Positions 1 to 6,730 of a stretch of DNA of 9,365 bases are shown one piece after another. Under the pieces are notes generated by a model that did no database searches, was not told the DNA's origin, and worked only from the letters and a program-made list of their open reading frames with translations. This DNA is from an uncultured Chromatiaceae bacterium (GTDB taxonomy: Bacteria > Pseudomonadota > Gammaproteobacteria > Enterobacterales > Alteromonadaceae), in contig CAMLSF010000142.1 of the NCBI GenBank assembly GCA_946482615.1, positions 1-9,365 on the forward strand, written 5' to 3'. Position 1 is the stretch's first letter. Each line of letters begins with the position of its first letter. The position numbers and the translations under genes were made by a program.

Positions 1-110
1 TTATCAATTCGGCAGACTACAACAACCAAAAAAAGATATTCACCAACCAGCAAGACGCCTTTGACTGGCTAAAAAGTGTTGGTTTTGCTGTGGCTAGTCA
101 ATCAGCTTAA
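1..110 (+). CDS. C-terminal end of an unidentified protein (possibly SpoIIAA/STAS-like), 5' end outside window
   Basis: A reading frame open from base 3 to the TAA at 108-110 gives 35 residues ending KKIFTNQQDAFDWLKSVG plus a short tail. Its start lies left of the window. The pattern basic-x-Phe ... Ala-x-x-Trp-Leu near the C-terminus resembles the last strand and helix of SpoIIAA-like (STAS/SEC14) proteins, which often end in a similar 'VF...EALAWL' segment. This is a family resemblance from a short tail and could be coincidental. Codon use is ordinary for the window. No convincing Rho-independent terminator follows the stop. The gene converges on the chemoreceptor, whose terminator at 502-537 has only a short T-run in this direction. 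The existence of a coding tail is likely; the family is a guess. Confidence 0.5.
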   Translation, partial: INSADYNNQKKIFTNQQDAFDWLKSVGFAVASQSA

Positions 111-501
111 AATTTGAGGCTTGGTAAAAACGCACTTATAAAAGACAGTGGAGGCAGGTTAAGACTGCTGCTTCACTGATGTACATTAACGTGCGTTATT
201 GAATTTGGTAGCAATGAGGCAAAACTGAGCGTTCAAAATCCGAGCCTATGCCACTACTTTCTGAATTCCGACACATAGCTTCCAATCTGTACTTCCAGAA
301 CCTGTTCCTCGTCCCACTTCCTGAGTGACAGATTGTACTCATTTTAGCAACACTAAAATCCCACATAGCACGCTGCCCCAAACCCATTTGTCTTAGCCTG
401 AGCTGGAGAATTCTTCTGGCAATAACCAGTATAAGACTTATGTATTGAGCTTAGTTGGACATGGCTATTGGCAAAGGTTACAGAATGACTTACTCCACTG
501 C
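111..501. other. Gene-poor gap between the partial + gene and the chemoreceptor terminator
   Basis: About 390 bases without a convincing gene. The only sizeable frame is a 63-codon minus-strand ORF at 196-387, with a Ser/Arg/Cys-rich product containing RNRFWKYRLEAMCRNSESSG. It has only a weak AGG about 9 nt before its ATG and uses AGT, AGG and ACA codons more freely than the neighbouring genes. It is more likely a dispersed intergenic sequence or gene remnant than a functional gene, but it cannot be excluded. No tRNA, repeat array or strong promoter is apparent. Confidence 0.4.
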
Positions 502-537
502 AAAAAAAGCCCGCGACATCTCTGCTGCAGGCCTTTA
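502..537 (-). terminator. Rho-independent terminator of the chemoreceptor gene
   Basis: Read on the minus strand, GCCTGC pairs with GCGGGC (one G-U pair). The stem is lengthened by AAAG against the start of a seven-T run, and the loop is about 12 nt. The structure begins about 20 nt after the chemoreceptor stop codon, the expected place for an intrinsic terminator. In the + direction the hairpin is followed by only three T, so it would work poorly for the converging partial gene. Confidence 0.8.
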
Positions 538-557
538 TACATCAATAGTTATTAGGC

Positions 558-2165
558 TTAACTGATTTTAAACTTTCCAACCAGACTAAACAGTACATCG
601 GATAATTGCCGGATATCCGCTGATAACTTGTTGTTTTCTTTAGCCACGTCACCGGCTGCGCTGGCCTGGTCGTGCAATGCGTAGAGGTTTTTAGTGATCT
701 CTTCCGATACCACGGCCTGCTCTTCTGTAGCCGCTGCTGTGCGAATGGCCATATCGTTGACTTGCACTGAGGACTGCATAATCAGATGGAACACCTGCTC
801 TGCCTGGCCAAAATTAGCCACTGTTAAATCGGCATTTTGTTTGCCGCTGTTAATAGCCTGAGTCGACTCAGACACCCGGTTTTGCAGCTGTGAAATAATA
901 TCCTGAATATGATTGGTACTTTGCTGGGTGCGAGATGCAAGGGTTCTTACTTCATCGGCCACTACCGCAAAACCACGGCCTTGCTCACCAGCACGAGCTG
1001 CCTCTATAGCTGCATTTAACGCCAGTAAATTGGTTTGATCGGCAATACTGCGAATCACCTCAAGTACAGAACTGATGGTGCCTGAGCTTTTTTCCAAATC
1101 AGCTGAGAACCCCAAAGCCGCATCCACATCAGCGGTCAGTTTACTCATGCTGTTGGTTACTTTATCCACCACCTCCAGGCCAAGGCCGGCACTTTTACGT
1201 GCCTGATCAGATTCCTGAGCGGTTTCTGTCGCCACCTGCGCCATTTCCTTATTGGCTAATGTCATCTCGTGGACGGCGCTGACAATAGAATCGGAGGCTA
1301 TATTCAACGAAGAAGTAATGGCGTTGGTTTTTACTGCAGAATCAGATAACTGAGTCGTTAACTGGCTTAGCTGGCTGGCTTGCTGCAAAATTGCGGCAAT
1401 CATGCTGCACTGATTGGCAATAAAACTATTGAACTGCAGAGCTAAATCAGCAAATTCATCTTTACTGGTAATCTGAAGGCGCGCTGTTAAGTCACCATCA
1501 CCTGAAGCTATTTCGGCCAGACGCTGAGTCAGCGCATTAATTTGGCGGGTTAAATCCCGTGGGCCTTTATAACTGAACCAGCCAGAAATCAGTAACAAGA
1601 TAAAAGTAAAGCCATAGGTCAGGGTGTCAAATAACTCTACTTTTTCATGTAATTTCGTTTGTTCCTGCTCTGATAACTCTAAAGCAACCTCGCCCGCCAG
1701 GTTTAGTATTTTGCGAAGCGCTGCAAAAGTAGTTTCTTCAGTCGCTAACAAAGAACTCAAGTCACTACCAGTTGGGGCGTTAAACACCGCCAACGCACTT
1801 TGCTGCCAGCTTTGATAGCTAGCGTCAAAATCGGAAAATTTTGTTGAAATTTCAGGATAAGCCGACAATAGCCCTAAATATTCAGCAAAACGTTGTTTGA
1901 CCTGAGCTGCATTTTCATCAAAGTCGGTACGCGCTTCGGCATTCGTGGTCACGCTGTAATGAGTCAAAGCCAGTTTTGCCTGGTATAAATCGCGGTCAGC
2001 GTTTAATACGGTTGACGTGGCAGGCAAGAAATTCTCAGCTTCAATTTTTAAAGCCCTCTCTTGCAGCTGGTTAAGGTAACTAAATAGCAGGATCACTACC
2101 ACCAAAGTGATAGCCATCAATGCTGTAGGAATACTGCTTTTCACCCGAATACTATTAAAGTTCAT
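558..2165 (-). CDS. Methyl-accepting chemotaxis protein (transmembrane chemoreceptor with HAMP domain)
   Basis: A 535-residue inner-membrane chemoreceptor that senses a periplasmic ligand and controls the CheA kinase through CheW. Visible in order: a short cytoplasmic N-terminus, TM1 at about 13-32, an about 150-residue predominantly helical periplasmic region (33-181) resembling a four-helix-bundle sensor, TM2 at about 182-199, a HAMP linker at about 200-252 ([15 protein letters not shown] ... [11 protein letters not shown]), and a long coiled-coil signalling domain. The hairpin tip [19 protein letters not shown] (about 375-393) is followed by [15 protein letters not shown] and is near-invariant for the family. 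There is no C-terminal NWETF-type CheR/CheB tether. I prefer the ATG at 2163-2165 because GGTGG lies 5 nt upstream. An in-frame ATG at 2175-2177 would add MVAD but has no ribosome binding site. The gene is monocistronic with its own terminator. No other chemotaxis gene is nearby, so the ligand cannot be inferred. Confidence 0.97.
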   Translation of the reverse strand: MNFNSIRVKSSIPTALMAITLVVVILLFSYLNQLQERALKIEAENFLPATSTVLNADRDLYQAKLALTHYSVTTNAEARTDFDENAAQVKQRFAEYLGLLSAYPEISTKFSDFDASYQSWQQSALAVFNAPTGSDLSSLLATEETTFAALRKILNLAGEVALELSEQEQTKLHEKVELFDTLTYGFTFILLLISGWFSYKGPRDLTRQINALTQRLAEIASGDGDLTARLQITSKDEFADLALQFNSFIANQCSMIAAILQQASQLSQLTTQLSDSAVKTNAITSSLNIASDSIVSAVHEMTLANKEMAQVATETAQESDQARKSAGLGLEVVDKVTNSMSKLTADVDAALGFSADLEKSSGTISSVLEVIRSIADQTNLLALNAAIEAARAGEQGRGFAVVADEVRTLASRTQQSTNHIQDIISQLQNRVSESTQAINSGKQNADLTVANFGQAEQVFHLIMQSSVQVNDMAIRTAAATEEQAVVSEEITKNLYALHDQASAAGDVAKENNKLSADIRQLSDVLFSLVGKFKIS

Positions 2166-2250
2166 ATCAGCCACCATTTAAACTACCGATTTTATCATTT
2201 ATATCATATTTAAAATCAATTTAATATCGTTTTTATCAATTTTGTTTTCT
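2166..2250 (-). promoter_or_regulatory. AT-rich promoter region of the chemoreceptor gene
   Basis: Read on the minus strand, this stretch is strongly AT-rich. It holds an extended -10-like TGATATAAA (2198-2206) about 33 nt before the preferred start codon, and several TTGAT(A/T) hexamers farther up, including TTGATT spaced 17 nt from GATAAA. No single -35/-10 pair is clearly best. I see no good match to the flagellar sigma-28 consensus (TAAA ... GCCGATAA). Confidence 0.35.
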
Positions 2251-2480
2251 ACGCATTGTGCATGCAAGCGCGATAAACACAAATTCAATCGGATCTGGGG
2301 CCTAACAACTACCTGGGCGACGAAGCACAATACCTGGGGGTAATAAGAGAAAGGAGTCCATTAAAGTCAGAGCCAGGGCAGGCTTTTAAGGTCCATTTGC
2401 AGCTATGTAGTCAATCAGCAAACCTGCTGCCATGGGATAGCAGCAGTGCTCAGCTAGAATGTTATTACAAAAATTAATTG
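2251..2480. other. Intergenic stretch with a start-less + strand reading frame
   Basis: This is most of a gap without a recognised gene between the chemoreceptor promoter and the lipoprotein terminator region. A + strand frame is open from 2277 to the TAA at 2475-2477 (about 66 codons; product contains GPNNYLGDEAQYLGVI and ends ECYYKN). It has no ATG or GTG, only CTG/TTG, and no ribosome binding site, so it may be a decayed gene end or chance. A 7-bp hairpin (CTGCTGC/GCAGCAG, 2424-2446) lies inside it. Nothing else is recognisable. Confidence 0.3.
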
Positions 2481-2520
2481 GGCAGTGTGGCTATTGACTG
2501 GCATCAATAGCCACACTGCC
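2481..2520 (-). terminator. Perfect 17-bp inverted repeat, probable terminator of the lipoprotein gene
   Basis: GGCAGTGTGGCTATTGA (2481-2497) and its exact reverse complement (2504-2520) flank a 6-base loop. The hairpin begins 41 nt past the lipoprotein stop codon. Read on the minus strand it is followed by CAATTAATTTTTG, an interrupted T-rich tract starting several bases after the stem. This fits a weak or imperfect intrinsic terminator. In the + direction no T tract follows. The unusually long perfect stem could instead be a dispersed palindromic element or a protein-binding site. Confidence 0.5.
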
Positions 2521-2561
2521 TCAGGGAGTAGACCTGTCTGAAAATGCTAAACAAGGCGGAT

Positions 2562-3008
2562 TCAGAGCCTGTCCGCAGGCCCACAAACAGGTAACTTTTG
2601 CATTTCCTGCTCTGTGGCGCTGTCATTACATTCACCAATAATGCGCTCGTAACCATGTTCAAAACTGCTGTCGAGTTCAAAGTAGCCTTCTTTGCAAAAC
2701 TGTTTTGTTTCCATCAGTTCGGCCAGTTCGTCGTATAAAGGGCCTTCACCTGGTTCTTTGTCATAACGGTCTGCATTGGCAGGCCGGGCTCGCCTTTGCA
2801 TGGCGCGCTCCTCTGCCATACGCTGCATCATCACCTTTTGCTCTATTTGCATAGGACGGCCTTTGCGATAGCTGAATTGTTTGCTTTGATCCGGATGCAC
2901 ACAGGCTTTAAATACTGCCTTTGCTTCAGAGCGCTTGTGGGGTGTTGAAGAACATCCGGCAAGAAGCACAACAACACTCATAAGCCCTATCCAATACTGT
3001 GGTTTCAC
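2562..3008 (-). CDS. Small outer-membrane-type lipoprotein of unknown function
   Basis: A 148-residue predicted lipoprotein. It has an N-terminal Lys, a hydrophobic segment and the lipobox LLAGC, with Cys19 as the lipidation site. Ser at +2 and +3 rather than Asp suggests sorting to the outer membrane. The mature part has four further cysteines (36, 105, 127, 142), enough for two disulfides, a highly charged Met/Arg/Glu-rich segment at about 50-85 that is probably helical, and an acidic middle (about 84-100). I do not recognise a named family. The start is GTG at 3006-3008: this places the lipobox at the usual depth, and AAGGA lies about 11 nt upstream, a slightly long spacing. The gene stands alone, with a terminator-like repeat downstream and the nuclease terminator upstream, so it is probably monocistronic. 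The lipoprotein assignment is firm; the role is unknown. Confidence 0.88.
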   Translation of the reverse strand: MKPQYWIGLMSVVVLLAGCSSTPHKRSEAKAVFKACVHPDQSKQFSYRKGRPMQIEQKVMMQRMAEERAMQRRARPANADRYDKEPGEGPLYDELAELMETKQFCKEGYFELDSSFEHGYERIIGECNDSATEQEMQKLPVCGPADRL

Positions 3009-3126
3009 CTGACTATTTTCCTTTTACTAAGCAGTTGAGCTGCATGAACGCTTTGGATTTGAATCAACCAGACTCTGGCTAAACTATTAGGTTCCTTGTA
3101 ACACAAAATAACCCCGATGAGCAGCC

Positions 3127-3154
3127 AAAAAAACAGCCACCCGCAGGTGGCTGT
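3127..3154 (-). terminator. Rho-independent terminator of the nuclease gene
   Basis: Read on the minus strand, ACAGCCACC and GGTGGCTGT form a perfect 9-bp stem with a 4-base loop, followed by a seven-T run. It lies 32 nt after the nuclease stop codon and separates that gene from the lipoprotein gene on the same strand. Confidence 0.9.
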
Positions 3155-3186
3155 CTTGACATACTCAGAGCAGGCTCAGGCAGAGG

Positions 3187-6150
3187 TTAACCAAATAACC
3201 AACCCAATACAGCGTTAATCACCGAAATCACCCACTGTACTACCGCATTACCTTTGCTGTCTTTTACTTCAATGCTGTAGCTGACAGTAGTGCTGACCCC
3301 CAAAGAGTCTGTCGCTTTGATGCTGAATTTAAGTTCAGGCTGATGTTTAGCGTTCAGTTTCTTTTTCAGTGTCAGTTGACCATTTTTAAAGGTCAGGTAT
3401 TTGTTAGTGTCAATCAGCTCAAGGCTTTGAATACTGGTGTTGTTGCCTGTCGCTTCTGCTTTGACTGTCGCCAGCAAAGTACCAGGACGAATGTTATCGG
3501 AAATAACAGCTGGTAAACCTTCTAAGCTAATAACAGGTAACTCAGGTAAATTATTCAGTTGCACTTCAATGCGGGCAGGTTCAGACACCAGGCCTGTTTC
3601 AGTTTCTGCTGTCAGCTCAAAACGCAGCACCTGACGGCTTTCAAAATCCAGTTCTGCGCCAGCTGCTACCACTAACTGGCCGTTGGCATTAACACTGAAT
3701 AAGTCCGCCTGCTCACCTGATAACTGGTAACCGGTAATAGTTACCGCAGAGCTGGTCACAATTTGGCCTACCACAGTGCCAGCGGCGGCTTGCTCATCCA
3801 GCAGGAAAAACTGGTCTTCCACTACCGGCCTGGCAAAATACACCGACATTACCATAGGATCGTGATCCGAAGAGCGGAATGGGCCAGGCGCATAGAAGTT
3901 GGCTTTGGCGACTTCAGATTTAAACTCTTCGTTGTAGTCCAGGATCACAGGTTCATCAGCGTTGATGGCCCACTCTGTCACTTCGGCCACGCGGTTTTTA
4001 ATTTCACCTGCGGCAAATACATGGTCCAGCGTACCTGACTCGCCATTAAACAAGTAAGAGCTCAGCTTATTGCCATGCAGCTGCTGGCTCACCTGCACAT
4101 AACCTGAATCGTTCATAGCGCGGATTGGGTCTTCCTGCATATAGGCATTAAAGTCACCGACTATCACGCTATTGTCTGTTTCTACACCTGTTGGATAACC
4201 GGCCAGCCAGTTGCCCATTGCAGTTGCAGCCTGCAGACGTAACCCATTCCAGCAGCCCTGACCGTCGCCTGAGTCAATATTGGCCAGATCCGTTTTATCA
4301 CTTGGGCAGCTACCTTTGGATTTTAAGTGCACCACAGTCAAATTCAGCAGTTCACCGGATTGCTGCAGTTTAAAGCTCTGGCTGATTAAAGGTCTGTTGC
4401 CGTAATCAAAAGGAGCTGCGTTGCCAATAGCGGCTGTGCCTGCCTGTACCACTTTGTCTTTGCGATAAATGATCGCTGAGGTGATTTCATCCGTGCCCAC
4501 TTTAGCTACGTTAAAATCAACAAAAGCCCAGAGATCAGCGCCCGCTTTTGCATTTAAACCACGCACTAAATCGGCAATAGCAGATTGCTCCGCAAAACCG
4601 TCGTTTTCAATTTCCAGTAAACCCACTAGATCCGCGTTCATCGCAGAGATAGCGGCAATAATTTTGTCGCGTTGTTTAGCAAATTCAACAGCAGTTGAAG
4701 CACCACGAGAGGTTGGGAAACCATTGCCTGCACCGTCACCGTTGAAGTAGTTCAGCACATTGATGCTGGCAATACGGTAATCGCCTTTGCTGATCGCAGG
4801 TTGCTCAGTGCGTGGATTGCTGCTGACAAATACAGGTTCAGTTAATGGGTGAACCCGGTATTTGCTAAAAGCATAACCAAGCACGGCGTCAAAAGGTAAA
4901 ACTTCATCGCCAACCCGCACTGTATTGGTAGCTGATAAACCAGGAGCCGGATACACGGTATCTTTATTTTGCAGGTTAGAGCCGTCGTCCAGCACCAGCT
5001 TGTTCAGGCTGTTGGCTGCCATCACAGCTTTAGCTGCATCACCGGGCAATGCAATTTGTGTTGGCTGATACAAACGCTCAGACGACAAGCCAAGCTCATT
5101 GTAACGGCCTAAACCATAGTTATCCGTCACGACCAGAGGCTCAGCTACACGCACTTTCATGCCTTCAAGGGCTTCAAACTGAGTTAAACTGGCCACAGGT
5201 AAAGTCACAGGCACAGCAGCTATAGCTTCACCTGCACCACAAGAGGTTAAATCCACCAGTTTTGCCAGTTGAGTCTGACCAAAAGACTCTTCCACCACAG
5301 CACTGACACGAACCTTGTCGCCGACTACTGCGGCTTTGCCGAACAGGTTGTCGTAGACAAACACAGCTTCAGAGGTGTTCGCATTCAGATCCTGATCCGC
5401 AGCTTCTTCCTGAATAAAGAAACCTTTTAAACCTGTGCTCTCCTGAAAACTTGCGGTGACAACAGCTTCAACTGTGACTGTCTTGCCTTTAAGCTGTGAC
5501 TCCTCTGTCTCGCCCTGAATTGCAGAAATCAGCGTGGTTGGATCACCACATTGGCCATGTACATAAACAGGTTCTTCCGGTGTGCCTGAACCTGAACCGT
5601 TGTACTTGCCAATATCGCTGAAATCATCCTGAGCAAACTGGTCGTACTGTAATGACGGGTCAAACAGATCGCTGATGATAGTATCGCCACTGGTGACTGA
5701 AGTTTTGCGTCTTAAGCTTTTATCAACAGTAGAAACGCCGCCGGCAGTCCAGGCGCTGCCCGGATCAAAGCCCACCTGACCAAAAGAATCAATCACCTGA
5801 TCGCCTTTGGATAACACCAGTGCATCATCACCGTTGTACCAGGATGAGCTATTAAGCAACTGAGCTTTGTCTTTCATTGCAGCAACAGCATTGCTGTTGG
5901 CAATCACATAGACAGCACCTGGTGCTAGCGTGCCGGTTAAGTTAATAGTGGTAGCTGCTGTAGTGTTACCATTAAAAAACATTTGCAGTTTGTACTGGCT
6001 TAAGTCGAGGCTATCAGAACTCAGATTCACCAGTTCTATGGCTTTGTTATTGGACGAGCCTTCGACATATTCAGAGATCAGTAATTCGGCATGCAGTTGT
6101 GGACTGAGTGCCAACGCCACAGCGGCGGCACATAGATTTTTTATGCTCAT
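3187..6150 (-). CDS. ExeM/NucH-like secreted endonuclease: signal peptide, lamin-tail domain, OB-fold region, EEP nuclease, cadherin-like repeats
   Basis: A 987-residue exported nuclease, expected to hydrolyse extracellular DNA with divalent metal, as known for ExeM of Shewanella and related NucH/YhcR-type enzymes. Domains: signal peptide 1-21 (cleavage after QLHA); lamin-tail domain about 22-145 (LLISEYVEGSSNNKAIELVN); OB-fold-like region about 200-310; endonuclease/exonuclease/phosphatase domain about 455-775; cadherin-like domain about 780-865; a second Ig/cadherin-like domain about 870-965; and a hydrophobic tail. Catalytic-site features are present: Asn464 in SINVLN, Glu513 in LLEIEN, His608 in VVHLKSKG, Asp666/Asn668 in VGDFNAY, Asp709/His710 in TLDHVF, and Asp762-His763-Asp764 in SSDHDP. 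Two cysteine pairs (201/304 and 615/633) may form disulfides. I chose the ATG at 6148-6150; a GTG at 6157-6159 would add three residues, and neither has a strong ribosome binding site. Unlike many relatives, it lacks a GlyGly-CTERM rhombosortase signal. Confidence 0.96.
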   Translation of the reverse strand: MSIKNLCAAAVALALSPQLHAELLISEYVEGSSNNKAIELVNLSSDSLDLSQYKLQMFFNGNTTAATTINLTGTLAPGAVYVIANSNAVAAMKDKAQLLNSSSWYNGDDALVLSKGDQVIDSFGQVGFDPGSAWTAGGVSTVDKSLRRKTSVTSGDTIISDLFDPSLQYDQFAQDDFSDIGKYNGSGSGTPEEPVYVHGQCGDPTTLISAIQGETEESQLKGKTVTVEAVVTASFQESTGLKGFFIQEEAADQDLNANTSEAVFVYDNLFGKAAVVGDKVRVSAVVEESFGQTQLAKLVDLTSCGAGEAIAAVPVTLPVASLTQFEALEGMKVRVAEPLVVTDNYGLGRYNELGLSSERLYQPTQIALPGDAAKAVMAANSLNKLVLDDGSNLQNKDTVYPAPGLSATNTVRVGDEVLPFDAVLGYAFSKYRVHPLTEPVFVSSNPRTEQPAISKGDYRIASINVLNYFNGDGAGNGFPTSRGASTAVEFAKQRDKIIAAISAMNADLVGLLEIENDGFAEQSAIADLVRGLNAKAGADLWAFVDFNVAKVGTDEITSAIIYRKDKVVQAGTAAIGNAAPFDYGNRPLISQSFKLQQSGELLNLTVVHLKSKGSCPSDKTDLANIDSGDGQGCWNGLRLQAATAMGNWLAGYPTGVETDNSVIVGDFNAYMQEDPIRAMNDSGYVQVSQQLHGNKLSSYLFNGESGTLDHVFAAGEIKNRVAEVTEWAINADEPVILDYNEEFKSEVAKANFYAPGPFRSSDHDPMVMSVYFARPVVEDQFFLLDEQAAAGTVVGQIVTSSAVTITGYQLSGEQADLFSVNANGQLVVAAGAELDFESRQVLRFELTAETETGLVSEPARIEVQLNNLPELPVISLEGLPAVISDNIRPGTLLATVKAEATGNNTSIQSLELIDTNKYLTFKNGQLTLKKKLNAKHQPELKFSIKATDSLGVSTTVSYSIEVKDSKGNAVVQWVISVINAVLGWLFG

Positions 6151-6159
6151 GGAGTTCAC

Positions 6160-6245
6160 TTTTTGGGTTATTTATAATTTTAACGGGTAAACATTAGAGG
6201 TTAACAATGTTACAGGCATATTAATAAACCAAGGAATTTATTTAA
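6160..6245 (-). promoter_or_regulatory. Leader/promoter region immediately upstream of the nuclease, with an 11-bp palindrome
   Basis: An AT-rich leader. Read on the minus strand it contains TAACATTGTTA (6202-6212, symmetric around its central base), then TTGTTA followed 19 nt later by TAAAAT, a poor sigma-70-like pair, and AATTATAAATAA close to the start codon. The palindrome could be an operator. The assignment is weak, and the nuclease may also be read from the promoter near 6407-6435. Confidence 0.25.
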
Positions 6246-6356
6246 TCAATCGCAAAATTTGCTGCATCCAACTGAGTTCAGCAGAGATTCATCGTTATTT
6301 TTAAACTTTTTGGTAAACCAACGGAACAAAGCCAACAGAGCTTGTGTCAGAGCCAT
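6246..6356 (-). CDS. Possible 36-residue cationic amphipathic small protein upstream of the nuclease
   Basis: An ATG at 6354-6356 opens a 36-codon frame ending in TGA at 6246-6248. The N-terminal half, ALTQALLALFRWFTKKFK, could form an amphipathic cationic helix. The C-terminal half is polar and ends with two cysteines (SVGCSKFCD). A purine-rich GGGAGGAG lies upstream with AGGAG ending 10 nt before the ATG, and a nearer ATG (6359-6361) at ideal spacing encodes only MQWL. Codon choice (CTG, GCT, AAA, GAA) looks like that of real genes here. It lies on the nuclease strand 95 nt before that gene's start, so co-transcription is possible. I recognise no family. It could be a real small membrane-active or regulatory peptide, or chance. 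The ribosome binding site is the main support. Confidence 0.35.
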   Translation of the reverse strand: MALTQALLALFRWFTKKFKNNDESLLNSVGCSKFCD

Positions 6357-6406
6357 TGCATGAGAACTCCTCCCGGAGTGAGAGAAGTAGTACACGACAG
6401 GGAATA

Positions 6407-6435
6407 TTATTAAAAAGCGCTACACCGGAGCTCAA
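6407..6435 (-). promoter_or_regulatory. Candidate sigma-70-type promoter for the small ORF/nuclease direction
   Basis: Read on the minus strand, TTGAGC (6430-6435) is followed after 17 nt by TAATAA (6407-6412). This would start transcription near 6400, upstream of the GGGAGGAG ribosome binding site and the 36-codon ORF. The matches are partial. The same AT-rich island contains TATTAT (6405-6410) on the + strand, which could serve the divergent gene starting at 6439, but without a recognisable -35. Confidence 0.25.
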
Positions 6436-6438
6436 TAC

Positions 6439-6672
6439 ATGATGATCACTATCCATAATCGTATTTTGGCTTTTTTAGATCTGGCACACTGCCAGTACAA
6501 AGTCGAAGGCAATACCATCACCACTTCCTCTGCAGTGCTGGCCTTTACTGCTGATCATTTATCTATCAGGCGTGAAGGCAAACCTGAACGTTTAATGCCT
6601 TATGAAAAGTTGAATATGGATAAAATTTTGTTTTTACTGACAGCCCAGGCGGATAAAACACCCACACCTTAA
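6439..6672 (+). CDS. Conserved-looking small hypothetical protein (77 residues)
   Basis: A 77-residue soluble protein starting MMITIHNRILAFLDLAHC. It has no signal peptide or transmembrane segment. An N-terminal helix-like segment is followed by alternating polar and hydrophobic stretches that look like beta strands (QYKVEGNTITTSSAVLAF, then HLSIRREGK), then a helix (NMDKILFLLTAQA). The start is well supported: GGAG at 6427-6430 lies 8 nt before the first ATG, and a second ATG follows directly. I do not recognise a family. It is divergent from the nuclease and its small upstream ORF. It precedes the two-component operon by about 100 nt and is possibly separate, since candidate regulatory elements lie between. 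The stop codon falls inside a 14-bp palindrome (6664-6677). It is probably real given the ribosome binding site and codon use; function unknown. Confidence 0.75.
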   Translation: MMITIHNRILAFLDLAHCQYKVEGNTITTSSAVLAFTADHLSIRREGKPERLMPYEKLNMDKILFLLTAQADKTPTP

Positions 6673-6677
6673 GGTGT
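6664..6677. repeat. 14-bp perfect palindrome over the stop codon of the 77-residue gene
   Basis: ACACCTTAAGGTGT is exactly self-complementary and contains the TAA stop codon. As RNA it would give only a 5-bp stem with a TTAA loop, and no T-run follows, so it is not a standard terminator. It may be a protein-binding site or coincidental. Confidence 0.3.
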
Positions 6678-6701
6678 AAAATCGTCTCTTTGTTACCGCT
6701 G

Positions 6702-6717
6702 GTAAGTAAAGCGTAAG
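6702..6717 (+). promoter_or_regulatory. Direct repeat GTAAG-N6-GTAAG, candidate response-regulator box
   Basis: Two GTAAG copies start 11 nt apart (6702 and 6713), each followed by an A-rich stretch. On the other strand this reads CTTAC-N6-CTTAC. OmpR-family regulators such as PmrA and QseB are known to bind direct half-sites with about 11-bp periodicity. The position, some 50-70 nt before the first ORF of the two-component operon, would suit autoregulation. This is inference from spacing, as the half-site does not exactly match a known consensus. TTACC-N3-GGTAA (6693-6705) overlaps it. Confidence 0.25.
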
Positions 6718-6730
6718 AAAATAGCTTTTA

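Noticed and set aside
124..197. AACGCAC / GTGCGTT inverted repeat about 60 nt apart
   Set aside because: Seven bases at that distance is expected by chance and there is no associated structure.
469..566. Short + strand ORF starting near 462 and running through the chemoreceptor terminator
   Set aside because: No usable ribosome binding site, and it reads through the terminator into the end of the opposing gene.
1624..1815. 63-codon + strand ORF inside the chemoreceptor
   Set aside because: Opposite-strand shadow of the periplasmic-domain coding region; Ser/Cys-rich, without a ribosome binding site.
3036..3074. 12-codon + strand ORF upstream of the lipoprotein gene
   Set aside because: Too short, without a ribosome binding site, and antisense to the probable lipoprotein promoter region.
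3437..4750. Several + strand ORFs of 60-93 codons within 3437-4750
   Set aside because: All lie antisense to conserved nuclease domains, have no ribosome binding site, and their products look like reverse-frame translations.
5930..6190. 86-codon + strand ORF over the nuclease start
   Set aside because: Antisense to the signal peptide and lamin-tail coding region; no initiation signal.
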